A DNA stretch of 41,625 bases from Thermoplasmata archaeon (lineage in GTDB: Archaea; Thermoplasmatota; Thermoplasmata; Methanomassiliicoccales; Methanomethylophilaceae): positions 1 to 41,625 of the forward strand of contig SUSY01000013.1 in NCBI GenBank assembly GCA_015063185.1. Direction: 5' to 3'. The position numbers and the translations under genes are program-made. Shown here one piece after another: positions 17,374 to 26,547 of this stretch (position 1 is the stretch's first letter; each line of letters starts with the position of its first letter). The notes under the pieces were generated by a model that worked only from the letters and a program-made list of their open reading frames with translations, ran no database searches and was not told the DNA's origin.

Positions 17374-17844
17374 TCAAACCTTCAACGATTCCACGATCGG
17401 CTCAAGGTATGCGTCATCGTAGAAGTCCCCACCCTTCGTCATGGCATCGATCAATGTCATGTCCGCGTGGTCCCCCATCTCCCTGAGCAGTTTCTTCGAC
17501 ACGATCCTGAGGATCAACCTGTCCAGGAATCCCAATCTCTCGGGTCTGATCCAACCGCGTAGGTAGTGTATCTCTCCATCGAATTCGTTGGAAGATTTCA
17601 CCTCGTCCCTGGGGAAGAAGTCCACGTTGTCCACGCCCACGACGCACAGCGAATCCACCATGCCGATGTCCACCTTGGACAATCCCATGACGGTGTACCT
17701 CTTCAACCAACCGAAGAATACAATCCTCTCGTCCTTGGGATACTCATCTCTCACGGAATAGCAGGGCATACACGTTATCTCCGATAGTCTGCGGGCATAC
17801 CTCTCCGAGGATCCGCTCTTGGAATTGTGAACGATTATGGTCAT
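17374..17844 (-). CDS. flavodoxin-domain protein
   Basis: This 156-residue cytoplasmic protein begins with HNSKSGSSERYARRL, a flavodoxin-type phosphate-binding loop that holds FMN after the first beta strand. A second strand follows (RIVFFGWLKR), where family members have their next loop. The C-terminal half (RPERLGFLDRLILRIVSKK) resembles small HemG-like/flavodoxin-domain proteins in which the end is helical. An electron-transfer role is likely, with unknown partners. It is divergent from the methanogenesis marker 8 gene and shares a TATA-like element with it. A clear terminator follows its stop. Confidence 0.75.
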   Translation of the reverse strand: MTIIVHNSKSGSSERYARRLSEITCMPCYSVRDEYPKDERIVFFGWLKRYTVMGLSKVDIGMVDSLCVVGVDNVDFFPRDEVKSSNEFDGEIHYLRGWIRPERLGFLDRLILRIVSKKLLREMGDHADMTLIDAMTKGGDFYDDAYLEPIVESLKV

Positions 17845-17888
17845 ATCGTCCCGATGGAACGATGAGGGGGTTAATCAACCCTGTCACG

Positions 17889-17899
17889 CCTTTATATCC
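17889..17899. promoter_or_regulatory. shared bidirectional TATA element
   Basis: On the plus strand it reads CCTTTATATCC and on the minus strand GGATATAAAGG, so TBP could bind in either direction. It is placed to give starts near 17920 for the marker 8 gene and near 17868 for the flavodoxin gene, both with short leaders. Confidence 0.5.
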
Positions 17900-17949
17900 A
17901 GACATCGTTCCGTGCATCGTACATCCCGGAATGTACACAGGTGAGGATC

Positions 17950-18768
17950 ATGGGAAGGCATGTGATGGAGGCACTGGGGATGTCCCGTGTCGTTATGGAG
18001 GACGGGAAGGTCATCGAGGTCAGCGAACCTCGCGTGAAGTACTGTCCTCTCTTCAAGAAGCACAGGAACATCGACGAGCTCAACAAGGATACCATCCGCG
18101 AGAACATGGAGTTCCGTATGGGGTCGTTCGGTATGTGCTGCGAGAACAGGGATGTCCGTATGGACTACTTCCTCAGTTTCGGCATCTCCGAGCTCATGAG
18201 CCTCGCACTGTCCAAGGGAATGATGGATGCCGTCGTCATGGCAGCGGACGGTTGCGGTACATGCATACTCACGGATCCCGGTATCATACAGGGTCTCGGC
18301 GGAAGGATCTCCGCCATCATCGAGACATCGCCCATAGACGCTGTCCTGGATGCCGTCGGCAGGGACAACGTCATCGATCCCATGACGGTGCCGATCGACA
18401 CGCGTGCCGGTGTGGAGAAGGCGTTCTCCATGGGCTACAAGAGGTTGGCGGTAACGGTCGCCTTCGCGGACGACGCAGAATACCTCAGGAAACGTTACGG
18501 CGATGCCGTATCCATATACGCGGTGCACACGACAGGCATCTCCGAGGACGATGCCCGCCGTTACTTCGAGTACGCGGACGTTATAACCGCATGCGCCTCA
18601 AAATGGGTGCGCGAGGTCGCCAAGGAGAAGGCGACCATACAGGCAGGTAAGAAGGTCCCCGTCTACGGCGCATCCGAGTTCGGAGAGAAGATAATCCGTC
18701 TGAAACTGGAGGAACTGGGCAAAGAGCCAGACGCCATCTTGGACGAGGATCCGGAGCCTCTTATCTGA
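17950..18768 (+). CDS. methanogenesis marker protein 8 (DUF2099)
   Basis: This 272-residue protein matches the DUF2099 family, found almost only in methanogens. Its biochemical role is not established. Recognisable segments are [11 protein letters not shown] near residue 30 and [14 protein letters not shown] near residue 95. They contribute conserved cysteines that could bind metal or an iron-sulfur cluster. An alternating alpha/beta fold is suggested by the VAVTVAF and VITACAS strands. ATG 17950 is used because AGGTGAGGATC lies directly upstream; GTG 17941 falls within that ribosome binding site. The gene is single, with the trp boxes beginning only five bases after its stop. Confidence 0.9.
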   Translation: MGRHVMEALGMSRVVMEDGKVIEVSEPRVKYCPLFKKHRNIDELNKDTIRENMEFRMGSFGMCCENRDVRMDYFLSFGISELMSLALSKGMMDAVVMAADGCGTCILTDPGIIQGLGGRISAIIETSPIDAVLDAVGRDNVIDPMTVPIDTRAGVEKAFSMGYKRLAVTVAFADDAEYLRKRYGDAVSIYAVHTTGISEDDARRYFEYADVITACASKWVREVAKEKATIQAGKKVPVYGASEFGEKIIRLKLEELGKEPDAILDEDPEPLI

Positions 18769-18772
18769 CGAT

Positions 18773-18817
18773 TGTACGCCCTTGTACATTAAGTTCATCA
18801 GTGTATATCTTTGTACA
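18773..18817 (+). promoter_or_regulatory. paired TRP-box-like operators upstream of trpBA
   Basis: Four TGTAcA-like hexamers are present: TGTACG 18773-18778, TGTACA 18783-18788, TGTATA 18802-18807 and TGTACA 18812-18817. They form two pairs, each with a 10-bp start-to-start spacing, one helical turn. TGTACA is the TRP box bound by the tryptophan-responsive repressor TrpY of Methanothermobacter. They end just upstream of the TATA region at 18831, a suitable position for control of trpB. A trpY gene is not in this window. Confidence 0.65.
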
Positions 18818-18830
18818 CTATTGAACAACA

Positions 18831-18843
18831 TTTTTAATATATC
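18831..18843 (+). promoter_or_regulatory. TATA box of trpBA
   Basis: TTTTTAATATATC lies 20-32 bases before the trpB ATG. The transcript should start at or very near the start codon. It lies directly after the last TRP-like box. Confidence 0.6.
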
Positions 18844-18862
18844 CCATCATGCATGGACATGC

Positions 18863-20047
18863 ATGTCGAAAGGAAGATACGGTGCCCACGGCGGACAGTT
18901 CGTCCCCGAGGTACTGATGGAGGAGGTCAATTACATCGAAGAGGCCTATGAGCGCTTCAGAGAGGATGAGACCTTCATGAAGGAGTTCGAGACCCTCCTC
19001 AAAGAGTACGCGGGTCGCCCTTCTCTTTTGTATTACGCTAAGAACATGACCGAGGACCTGGGCGGTGCCAAGATCTACCTGAAGAGGGAGGACCTCAACC
19101 ACACCGGTGCCCACAAGATCAACAACGTCCTCGGACAGGCATTGATGGCCAAGCACCTCGGTAAGAGGAGGGTCATCGCCGAGACCGGTGCCGGTCAGCA
19201 TGGTGTCGCCACTGCCACCGCGGCGGCACTCCTCGGTCTCGAGTGCGAGATCTACATGGGTGAGGAGGACACCATCAGGCAGGCTTTGAACGTCTACAGG
19301 ATGAAGCTCCTCGGAGCCAAGGTCAATGCCGTCACCACCGGAACCAAGGTCCTGAAGGACGCCGTCAACGCCGCGATGGGCGATTGGGCCGCCAACAAGG
19401 ACGACACATTCTACGTCCTCGGATCCGTCATGGGCCCTCATCCGTTCCCCATGATCGTCAGGGACTTCCAGAGTGTCATCAGTAAGGAATCCAGGGAACA
19501 GATCCTCGAGGTCGAGGGCAGGCTCCCCGATGTCGTCATCGCATGCGTCGGTGGAGGAAGCAACGCCATCGGTTCCTTCTTCAACTACATCGACGACAAG
19601 GATGTCAGACTCATCGGTTGTGAGGCGGCAGGTAAGGGTGTGGACACCGAGGAGACCGCAGCGACCATCGCTACCGGAAGGATGGGCATATTCCACGGTA
19701 TGAAGTCATACTTCTGTCAGGACGAGAACGGTCAGATCGCTCCCGTGTATTCCATATCGGCAGGTCTCGACTATCCCGGAATCGGTCCCGAACATGCCAA
19801 CCTCCACGATATCGGACGTGCGGAGTACTATCCCATCACCGATGAGGAGGCCGTCTGCGCCTTCGAGTACATCGCAAGGACCGAGGGAATCATCTGCGCC
19901 ATCGAGAGTGCACACGCGGTCGCATACGCGATGAAGCTCGCACCCACCATGGACAAGGACAAGATCATCATCGTCACGCTCTCCGGACGCGGTGACAAGG
20001 ATGTCGCGGCCATCGCACGTTACAGGGGGGAGGAGCTCCATGAGTGA
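18863..20047 (+). CDS. trpB: tryptophan synthase beta chain
   Basis: TrpB joins indole and L-serine to make tryptophan, using pyridoxal phosphate. The 394-residue protein is a TrpB1-type chain. The PLP lysine is in [12 protein letters not shown] (Lys85). The catalytic Glu is in ETGAGQHG. The phosphate loop is GGGSNA in the middle. [13 protein letters not shown] and the C-terminal SGRGDKD are also present. All catalytic features appear intact. The longer in-frame start at 18782 is excluded because it runs through the operators and TATA box. It overlaps trpA by eight bases. No other trp genes are nearby, so the upstream steps must be encoded elsewhere or be absent. Confidence 0.97.
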   Translation: MSKGRYGAHGGQFVPEVLMEEVNYIEEAYERFREDETFMKEFETLLKEYAGRPSLLYYAKNMTEDLGGAKIYLKREDLNHTGAHKINNVLGQALMAKHLGKRRVIAETGAGQHGVATATAAALLGLECEIYMGEEDTIRQALNVYRMKLLGAKVNAVTTGTKVLKDAVNAAMGDWAANKDDTFYVLGSVMGPHPFPMIVRDFQSVISKESREQILEVEGRLPDVVIACVGGGSNAIGSFFNYIDDKDVRLIGCEAAGKGVDTEETAATIATGRMGIFHGMKSYFCQDENGQIAPVYSISAGLDYPGIGPEHANLHDIGRAEYYPITDEEAVCAFEYIARTEGIICAIESAHAVAYAMKLAPTMDKDKIIIVTLSGRGDKDVAAIARYRGEELHE

Positions 20048-20786
20048 CATCTCCAGCGTGTTCGCCGATGGTAAGGCCATCATCCCCTACGTCGCCGCAG
20101 GTGACCCTGACACAGAGAGTACCGTAAGGTTCGTGTTGGCATTGGAGAAGGCAGGGGCGGACATGGTCCAGATCGGTATCCCGTTCTCCGATCCCATCGC
20201 GGACGAGCCTGCACAGAAGGATGCGGCACTCCGCGGATTGGCATCCGGTGCCAACCTGGACTGTGCGTTCAGGATCGTCGAGAAGGTCAGGGAGACCAGT
20301 GCAGTACCGATCTCCTTTGTCAGCTATCTGAACCCCATCTTCGGATATGGTTACGGGGAGTTCTTCTCCCGTTGTGCCAAGTGCAACATCGCCACCGTAT
20401 TCGTCATCGACATGCCCTACGAGGAGAAGGTCGAGCTCCTGTCCTATGCACAGGCGAACGACGTCGGTCTCGTCAGTGCCATCTATCCTGCATCCGAGAG
20501 GAGGTTGGAACTGCTCGCCGACAATGCGGACGGATTCATCTACCTCGTTCCGATGAAGGCCAACGCCGATGAGGTCGAGAGTATGATCTCCGCCATCAGG
20601 GACAGGACAGATGTCCCCATCACCGTAGCCTTCGGTGCCGGAAAACCGGAGGATGTCAAAGGTATCGTCGGCTCCGCGGACGGTATCGTCATCGGTTCCG
20701 GCGTGGTCGAGATCATCGGAGAGCACGGGAAGGATTCCGAGGCCGAGATCGCCGAGTACATCCAAGCGATCCGTAAACAGATTTGA
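20040..20786 (+). CDS. trpA: tryptophan synthase alpha-like chain, catalytic residues altered
   Basis: TrpA normally splits indole-3-glycerol phosphate and channels indole to TrpB. The 248-residue TIM barrel is clearly of this family ([32 protein letters not shown]). However, the catalytic Glu (Salmonella Glu49) is Gln44 here (codon CAG at 20169-20171). The usual loop-6 motif GVTGA is replaced by PMKANADEV, removing the catalytic-loop Thr. The phosphate-binding GFGIS is AFGAGK. The second catalytic Asp (Asp60 equivalent, Asp55) is kept. It may act mainly as a TrpB partner, or use different chemistry. The ATG lies inside the end of trpB, with GGAGGAG upstream. Confidence 0.9.
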   Translation: MSDISSVFADGKAIIPYVAAGDPDTESTVRFVLALEKAGADMVQIGIPFSDPIADEPAQKDAALRGLASGANLDCAFRIVEKVRETSAVPISFVSYLNPIFGYGYGEFFSRCAKCNIATVFVIDMPYEEKVELLSYAQANDVGLVSAIYPASERRLELLADNADGFIYLVPMKANADEVESMISAIRDRTDVPITVAFGAGKPEDVKGIVGSADGIVIGSGVVEIIGEHGKDSEAEIAEYIQAIRKQI

Positions 20787-20796
20787 ACCATCACAT

Positions 20797-20820
20797 GCCC
20801 TTGGGATCGTCCCCAAGGGC
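20797..20820 (+). terminator. terminator of trpBA
   Basis: GCCCTTGGG (20797-20805) pairs perfectly with CCCAAGGGC (20812-20820) around a six-base loop, ten bases after the trpA stop. The next gene has its own TATA box at once downstream. Confidence 0.7.
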
Positions 20821-20823
20821 GTG

Positions 20824-20830
20824 TTATATA
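20824..20830 (+). promoter_or_regulatory. TATA box of the zinc-ribbon gene
   Basis: TTATATA is centred 25 bases before the ATG at 20852, which implies a leaderless transcript. Confidence 0.6.
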
Positions 20831-20851
20831 CATCTAGTATATTCTATCAAC

Positions 20852-22153
20852 ATGGCCAAGAGGGAGACGGACCAGTCCGATTTCGATTTCCTGGAGATCG
20901 AGAGGGAACTCTATCTCGAGACCCTGTTCTGTGCATGTCCCGAATGTGGGAAGGAATGCACCAGGTTCCTCCCGGAGTACGGTGACGATCCCGTGGAACC
21001 CACCAGGATCAGGCTCTCATGCAGATCCTGTGGGGAGACTGTGGTGGAGAGGGTCGACGGTACGACATCCTGGAGGGTCTGCGGTAGCGACATGCCCTAC
21101 ATTCCGCAGGCACCGGACAATGTTGCCACCCTGTATCACAGGTTCGATCCGAAGGATTACGATTCCGAGATCGATGCACTCACCGCCGAACTCACGATCA
21201 CCATCGATCTGTCCAAAGCATGTGTGGATTCGGGGGATAAGACTCTGTACGAGAGCATCCAGGGCAGATTGGACATGTTGTTGGAGTTGGCCTACGAGAA
21301 TGGGCTGAAACGGTTCTACGGCGGATACGCAACCGTCCTGTTGTACGACATGCTCTCCGGAACACATGACGAGGATTCGGAGAGGAATGCCATAGAACGC
21401 ATCAGATCGATGCTTCCGGACGTGTCGAAGGATGAGCTCGTGGAGTTGATGCAGGTGTCCAACATCGCCGCGTTCAACATCCATGCTTTGTCGGATATCA
21501 ATTCCACGGTGGTCAGGATGGTATTGGACCATTGTGCATCCCTTATCGATGCGACTCCCGAGAACATGGAGTATCTGTCCCGCGTCTTCATGTACTTCCA
21601 TGTCACCAACGATGTGTCCAATGCGTATGTTCTGGTGGACATGATGTTGGCCATGGTCGAGCGTATGCCACGTTCGGAGACCAACGACGAGTTCAGGTTG
21701 TTCATCTACTCGGACATCTTCGAGTACTTGGACGAGGAGGACGACATAGATTCCATCATGGAGTTCGTGGAGGCATACCGTGACGATTATCCTCTGGAGT
21801 ATGTCAAGTGCGCATTGCACTATGTAGGGTTATTCGTTCACAACGGTGAGATAAGGGATCATCTCCTGGACATGTTGGATGTCTCCATATCCAAGATGAA
21901 CGATTCCGGTGAGCCCGACATCTTCGATCCGGACAGGATGGCACAGGCATACTATCTGAGGTATTGCATCTCCAACCGTAAGGGCGATGCATCCAATGCC
22001 TCCAAGTACGCACTCATGGCATTGGATGAAGGTCGTGACGAGTTCTCCGAGTACATCGTGTTCAACCTTCTGGACAACGGTGTGTACACCGCCACCGAGA
22101 GGAAGAGGGTCCTCGGCAGGATGAAGCGTTTGGGCTATATCGAGGACGAGTGA
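20852..22153 (+). CDS. zinc-ribbon protein with long helical domain
   Basis: I do not recognise this 433-residue cytoplasmic protein. Near the N-terminus it has paired cysteines: CACPECGKEC (about 27-36) and CRSCGE (about 58-62), consistent with a zinc ribbon. From about residue 95 to the end it is helical, with repeated patterns such as FRLFIYSDIFEYLDEEDD that suggest TPR-like or solenoid repeats. The general layout (small N-terminal module plus helical solenoid) recalls the winged-helix/helical protein at 4764-6080, but I see no clear sequence match. It is a single gene between the trpBA terminator and a 236-base gap, with a leaderless-type promoter. Confidence 0.8.
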   Translation: MAKRETDQSDFDFLEIERELYLETLFCACPECGKECTRFLPEYGDDPVEPTRIRLSCRSCGETVVERVDGTTSWRVCGSDMPYIPQAPDNVATLYHRFDPKDYDSEIDALTAELTITIDLSKACVDSGDKTLYESIQGRLDMLLELAYENGLKRFYGGYATVLLYDMLSGTHDEDSERNAIERIRSMLPDVSKDELVELMQVSNIAAFNIHALSDINSTVVRMVLDHCASLIDATPENMEYLSRVFMYFHVTNDVSNAYVLVDMMLAMVERMPRSETNDEFRLFIYSDIFEYLDEEDDIDSIMEFVEAYRDDYPLEYVKCALHYVGLFVHNGEIRDHLLDMLDVSISKMNDSGEPDIFDPDRMAQAYYLRYCISNRKGDASNASKYALMALDEGRDEFSEYIVFNLLDNGVYTATERKRVLGRMKRLGYIEDE

Positions 22154-22286
22154 ATCCCACACATCCGATTTCGATACCGGATCCGGATCATTGTTCGGAG
22201 GATTGGGGGTGTACGTGTCTAATCCGGCGTTCCGCGACGAATCCGTGCGAAATGACTGGATTACTCTTTTCGTAACCCTATGTTTC

Positions 22287-22299
22287 GAATACCGTATTC
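22287..22299. promoter_or_regulatory. GAATAC-C-GTATTC inverted repeat
   Basis: This is a perfect six-bp inverted repeat with one central base, about 100 bases before the EamA gene. Several related TTCGTAA/TTCGCGTAA words occur in the same gap (22154-22389). It is a candidate operator; no regulator is identified. Confidence 0.35.
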
Positions 22300-22389
22300 C
22301 AAAACGTCCAAAAATACGCAATTCGTAATGTGCCAGATGCCTTTCGCGTAAGCCGTATATACGGATTCGGGATTCGATGTTCGAGTGCC

Positions 22390-23292
22390 ATGGAGTCGTC
22401 CAAGTTGTCCGCGTTGTGCATCGTCGCCGCAGCATCGTTGTGGGGCATCATCGGGATATTCTCCCGTCTGTTGAGTGACGCAGGTCTCTCATCCTTACAG
22501 ACCACGGAGATCAGGTGTTTCATCACGGCAGTCGTGATGTTCATCGTGGTGGTGCTGAAGGACTGGAGGCTCCTCAAGATCGATATCCGTGACCTTTGGA
22601 TGTTCATCGGTACCGGGTTCTTCAGTATCGTGATATTCAACATATTCTACTTCGAAACAGCGGATATGGTATCACTGTCCATGACCGCTGTGCTACTCTA
22701 TACCGCACCATGTTTCGTGATGGTCCTGTCGGCCATCATATTCAAGGAGGCGGTCACCGGACAGAAGCTGTTCGCATTGGCATTCGCTTTCCTCGGATGC
22801 ATCTTCACGGCAGGCCTGATCGGTGGTGCAGGTGAATTCAACACCAAGGGTTTCGTGTACGGCCTTTGTTCCGGATTCTTCTATTCCCTCTATACGATAA
22901 TCGGAAAGGTCGCTTTGAAGAAGTACAGTCCTATGACCATGACCTTCTACACTTTCCTCGTGGCAGCCCTGTCCCTGTTCCTCGTGTCCGATCCCGTTCA
23001 GATTGTCGATGCGGCCATGGGTTCCATGAAGACTCTCCTGGGTATGTTGGGTCTTGGACTGGTCATCACATCGATCCCATACTTCCTGTATGCCAGGGGG
23101 CTCAGGGGACTCGATCCTGGAAAGGCATCCGTCCTCGCGTTCATAGAGCCGATGGTCGCCACCCTGGCAGGTATAGTCGTGTACGGTGAAGCGCTTACAT
23201 TCTTCAACGCACTGGGCATATTCTTGATACTGATGTCGGTCGTCTTCCTTAACATCGATTTCGGTAAGAGGTCCCAGACAGCGCGTGCATGA
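22390..23292 (+). CDS. EamA-family (DMT) transporter
   Basis: This is an inner-membrane carrier of the drug/metabolite transporter superfamily. The 300-residue protein has ten hydrophobic helices arranged as two EamA repeats (about 8-140 and 150-290). The first helix reads AAASLWGIIGIFSRL and the last helix of repeat two lies after EPMVATLAGIVVYGEAL, a typical family signature. Many members export amino acids or metabolites. Its place between the trp and aro operons makes an aromatic compound possible, but nothing in the sequence proves it. ATG 22390 is 31 bases after a TATA element (TATATAC 22356-22362). The GTG start at 22330 would lie upstream of the promoter. Confidence 0.88.
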   Translation: MESSKLSALCIVAAASLWGIIGIFSRLLSDAGLSSLQTTEIRCFITAVVMFIVVVLKDWRLLKIDIRDLWMFIGTGFFSIVIFNIFYFETADMVSLSMTAVLLYTAPCFVMVLSAIIFKEAVTGQKLFALAFAFLGCIFTAGLIGGAGEFNTKGFVYGLCSGFFYSLYTIIGKVALKKYSPMTMTFYTFLVAALSLFLVSDPVQIVDAAMGSMKTLLGMLGLGLVITSIPYFLYARGLRGLDPGKASVLAFIEPMVATLAGIVVYGEALTFFNALGIFLILMSVVFLNIDFGKRSQTARA

Positions 23293-23411
23293 TCGGTGGT
23301 TGGCGCCGAGCCGTATCATTTTTGGGTCATGTTATAGGGTAGCAGGTATGTGCCAGCGATCATCATCCTTTCGCTCTGTCCTGGGTGACGGGAATGGGGT
23401 CCGTTTCCAGT

Positions 23412-24479
23412 TCAGATGTGTGAGAAGGAGAGTTCCTGGTCCATTATTGCTATCGCGGCCATGGCTTCAACCACGGCCACAGCCCTAGGGACGATACACG
23501 GGTCATGACGTCCTGTCACCGATACGGAATCCTCCGTCATCGTCTCCAGGTTGACCGTCCTCTGTTCCTTGGCGATGGATGGTGTGGGTTTTATCGCCAC
23601 TCTGAACACGAGGGGCATACCGTTGCTGAGTCCACCGGTAACACCTCCCATGTTGTTGGTGTCAGAGGTTATCTTCCCACCCCTGACCGTGTATTGGTCG
23701 TTGCTTTGGGAACCCCTCATTCTGGTGATATCGAATCCCTTTCCGAATTCCACACCTTTGACGGCAGGTATCGAGAACATCATCCTTGCGACACTGACGT
23801 CCAATGCGTCGAACCACTCTCCGCCGAAACCGATGGGCAATCCCGTGACGGCACATTCGACAGTACCGCCGACGCTGTCCTCGTCCTTTCCTGCGTCCAG
23901 GATGGTCTGGGTCATCTCGGAATCGAGTTCAGGGCTCATAGCACGCGTCCTGAAGGATACGGATCTTCCGTATTCGGACACGTCGTATTTGTCGGTGTCC
24001 ACCACGTCACCTATGGACCTGGTAAATGCATGTATCTCTATCCCCTTATGTGCCAGATATTTCTTGGCGATCGCACCTGCAGCCACCAGTGGGGCGGTCA
24101 TACGTCCGGAGAACTGTGCACCGCCGGCCACATCGTAGTCCTTGAACTTGAAGAGTGCAGGGAGGTCCGCATGTCCGGGTCTGGGTCTTATCTTGAACTT
24201 ATCGTAGGCGGAACTGTTCCTGTTACCGTTGTAGATGACCATCATCAATGTTCCGTCGGATACGACATCATCGTTGAGGCCGTGTTCGAATACCACCGAA
24301 TCCGCCTCCTTCCTCGGAGTGCCGATACCGTCGGACGGCTTTCTGAGCGCCATCTGCTGTTCGATGTACTCCCTGTCCACCTTCATACCGATGGGCAATC
24401 CTTCCAGGATGCATCCGATACAATCCGCATGGCTCTTTCCGAATAGGGAGAGTCTCAACCTGTTGCCTACCGAGTACAT
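23412..24479 (-). CDS. aroC: chorismate synthase
   Basis: It makes chorismate from 5-enolpyruvylshikimate 3-phosphate, with reduced FMN as cofactor. This is the last step of the shikimate pathway and the last gene of the operon. The 355-residue protein has the signatures GKSHAD near the N-terminus (family GESHG, His kept), RPRPGHAD at about 100, SDTNN, and the C-terminal RAVAVVEAMAAI. ATG 24479 is preceded by GAGGTG at good spacing inside the end of aroA. The two genes overlap by 13 bases in different frames, so translation is coupled. Confidence 0.96.
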   Translation of the reverse strand: MYSVGNRLRLSLFGKSHADCIGCILEGLPIGMKVDREYIEQQMALRKPSDGIGTPRKEADSVVFEHGLNDDVVSDGTLMMVIYNGNRNSSAYDKFKIRPRPGHADLPALFKFKDYDVAGGAQFSGRMTAPLVAAGAIAKKYLAHKGIEIHAFTRSIGDVVDTDKYDVSEYGRSVSFRTRAMSPELDSEMTQTILDAGKDEDSVGGTVECAVTGLPIGFGGEWFDALDVSVARMMFSIPAVKGVEFGKGFDITRMRGSQSNDQYTVRGGKITSDTNNMGGVTGGLSNGMPLVFRVAIKPTPSIAKEQRTVNLETMTEDSVSVTGRHDPCIVPRAVAVVEAMAAIAIMDQELSFSHI

Positions 24480-25735
24480 CTGTCGCACCTCATGCCCAAT
24501 GAGGACATCTCCTCCACGAATCCCGGGTAGGAGACGTTCCAACAAGCATCATCCTCCATGATGACCGGTTCCTCGCATATCAATGATGCCACCGCTGCGG
24601 ACATCATCATTCTGTGGTCACCGTCATGTACGATCCTTCCGCCCTTGAGGCGTTCAACGCCTCTGATGATGCAACCGTCATCCGTACCTGTGATGTCTCC
24701 GCCCAATGCGGTGATCATATCGGTGGTCAATTGGATACGGTCGCTCTCCTTGAATCTCAGGTGTGGTGCACCGTAGAGTATGCTCTCTCCGTCGGCCGTG
24801 CTCAACAGTACGGATACGATAGGGAACAGGTCCGGTATGTCGGACATGTCCACATCCACTGCCTTCGGCCTACCGGTACGTTTGCATGTGATCCTGTCCC
24901 CATCCCCGGTGATCCCCATTCCGCACATCTTCAGGATGTCCGCGATCTTCCTGTCACCCTGTTTCGATTCGGGGTCCATGTTGCACACGGTAACCTCTCC
25001 ACCCAATGCACCTGCCACGAGGGGGAATGCTGCGGAGGAGTAATCGGATGGGACGGTGTAATCCCTGGGCCTGTATGGTTCATTATCCACGTGATATCCG
25101 TATCCCGTTTCCTCGACCTTCGCTCCGAACGCCCTCATCATGGAGAGTGTGATGTCCGCATACGGTTTGGATACCAGCTCCCCTTTGACACGGATGTCCA
25201 TGGGGGAATGTGCCAATGGTGCGGATATCATCAACGATGAGACGAACTGCGAACTCATGCTGCCCTCTATCTCGATGTCCCCTCCGGATAACGGACCTTT
25301 GACGGATACGGGTGGTTTTCCATCCTTAGATGAGCATACCACTCCTTTGCTGGACAGTGCATCCAACAGCGGACTCATGGGTCTCTTCTGAATGGACTCG
25401 TCCCCTGTGAGTATGGTCTCGGCATCGAACGTGGACACCACGCCGGTCATCAGTCTGAGGGTGGTACCCGAATTGCGGACGTCGATCGTCCTATCCGGAG
25501 CGTGCAATCCGTTGGATGAAATGTGGATCGTCCCGCCTTCTACATGGATGTCCGCTCCTATGGACCTCATGGCCTCCATGGTGGCTTCGGTGTCGAAGGA
25601 TATCAGAGGGTTGTATACCTTGGATTTCCCTCCGGCCAATGCGGATAGTATTATGGCCCTGTGTGTGAAGCTCTTGGAGGACGGGGGCGTAACCTTCCCT
25701 CTAACGGATCCTCCTTTGAATGTGATGTCTGTCAT
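24467..25735 (-). CDS. aroA: 3-phosphoshikimate 1-carboxyvinyltransferase (EPSP synthase)
   Basis: It transfers the enolpyruvyl group of PEP to shikimate 3-phosphate. The 422-residue protein has both halves of the EPSP fold. PSSKSFTHRAI (about 18-28) and RNSGTTLRL (about 86-94) bind the substrates, DLFPIVSVLL carries the catalytic Asp, and FKESDRI the catalytic Glu and Arg. Its ATG overlaps the aroK stop (ATGA), so the longer frame is excluded. The stop is TAG, one of only four in the window. Reading through it would add just three codons before TGA. Confidence 0.96.
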   Translation of the reverse strand: MTDITFKGGSVRGKVTPPSSKSFTHRAIILSALAGGKSKVYNPLISFDTEATMEAMRSIGADIHVEGGTIHISSNGLHAPDRTIDVRNSGTTLRLMTGVVSTFDAETILTGDESIQKRPMSPLLDALSSKGVVCSSKDGKPPVSVKGPLSGGDIEIEGSMSSQFVSSLMISAPLAHSPMDIRVKGELVSKPYADITLSMMRAFGAKVEETGYGYHVDNEPYRPRDYTVPSDYSSAAFPLVAGALGGEVTVCNMDPESKQGDRKIADILKMCGMGITGDGDRITCKRTGRPKAVDVDMSDIPDLFPIVSVLLSTADGESILYGAPHLRFKESDRIQLTTDMITALGGDITGTDDGCIIRGVERLKGGRIVHDGDHRMMMSAAVASLICEEPVIMEDDACWNVSYPGFVEEMSSLGMRCDRCTR

Positions 25736-26547
25736 CTTGTCACCGTCAATATGGTGTTTCCGCCGATGGTCTCGGCCATTCTCTGTCCCTTTCCGCATTC
25801 CGTCACGATAGATATGGCCGGGCCCGTACCGGATATGCCTGCGGCCAGTGCGCCATTGGATAGTGCCAGGTCCACGATGGATGTGTCAGCACCGATGATC
25901 TCCGCGACCAGTCTTCCGTTCATGGTCAGTGCCGCCAACGGATCATCATAGGCAAGTGCCAGTGCTTCTTCGAATTCCCTCTTCTTGGCTTTGTACGCCT
26001 CTACCGGCACCTTGTTCTTCGGGATCATCTTCTCCGGAATCCAGAGTACGACATCGTAGTCTGGGATATCCATCTTGTGGATGAGTTCGCTCTTGGAATT
26101 GTCCGTGAACACCATTCCACCGAAATGACATCCGCACACATCATCGAATGCACCCGTGATCGTTACACCCGCTTCCTTCGCACATTCCACACCGATCCTC
26201 AACATCTCCATCTCATCTATCTTGACATTGTATCTGTTCAGAACGGATTCGATGATGGCATTGCATACGGAACTGGAACTCTTCAATCCCCTTGATGGTG
26301 GGATCTGGGTCTGTATCGTGAGTTCATAATCTATGTTCGGGTCCTCGGAGATGTGTTCCAGGGTGCGTCTCACGCAGAGGCGTGCGAGGGTGTCGTCGAT
26401 GTTAGGGTCGTTTGCGATCCTCACGCTTGTGTGGTCCACATCCGTGACGAACTGCGCTCTGGTCTGTAGGCATACTCCTATGGTGGAACCGATACCGCAT
26501 GGGATTGCGTTTATCACGGATATCGCACCGAATGATTTTCCGATCAT
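25732..26547 (-). CDS. aroK: shikimate kinase, archaeal GHMP type
   Basis: It phosphorylates shikimate with ATP. Archaea use a GHMP-superfamily enzyme unrelated to bacterial AroK, and this 271-residue protein is of that type. The ATP loop is PPSRGLKSSSSVCNA (about 92-106). GAFDDVCGCHFGG (about 145) is the conserved GHMP motif with catalytic Asp. GISGTGPAI near the C-terminus is motif 3. The start ATG at 26547 overlaps the aroDE stop in an ATGA junction, and its own stop overlaps the aroA start in the same way. Confidence 0.95.
   Translation of the reverse strand: MIGKSFGAISVINAIPCGIGSTIGVCLQTRAQFVTDVDHTSVRIANDPNIDDTLARLCVRRTLEHISEDPNIDYELTIQTQIPPSRGLKSSSSVCNAIIESVLNRYNVKIDEMEMLRIGVECAKEAGVTITGAFDDVCGCHFGGMVFTDNSKSELIHKMDIPDYDVVLWIPEKMIPKNKVPVEAYKAKKREFEEALALAYDDPLAALTMNGRLVAEIIGADTSIVDLALSNGALAAGISGTGPAISIVTECGKGQRMAETIGGNTILTVTR

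Noticed and set aside
17932..17937. TGTACA before the methanogenesis marker 8 gene as a TRP box
   Set aside because: Only a single hexamer is present, without the 10-bp paired arrangement seen before trpB. TGTACA also occurs by chance inside genes (for example near 1258).
18782..18862. N-terminal extension of trpB
   Set aside because: It runs through the TRP boxes and TATA box. The TrpB family begins near the chosen ATG 18863.
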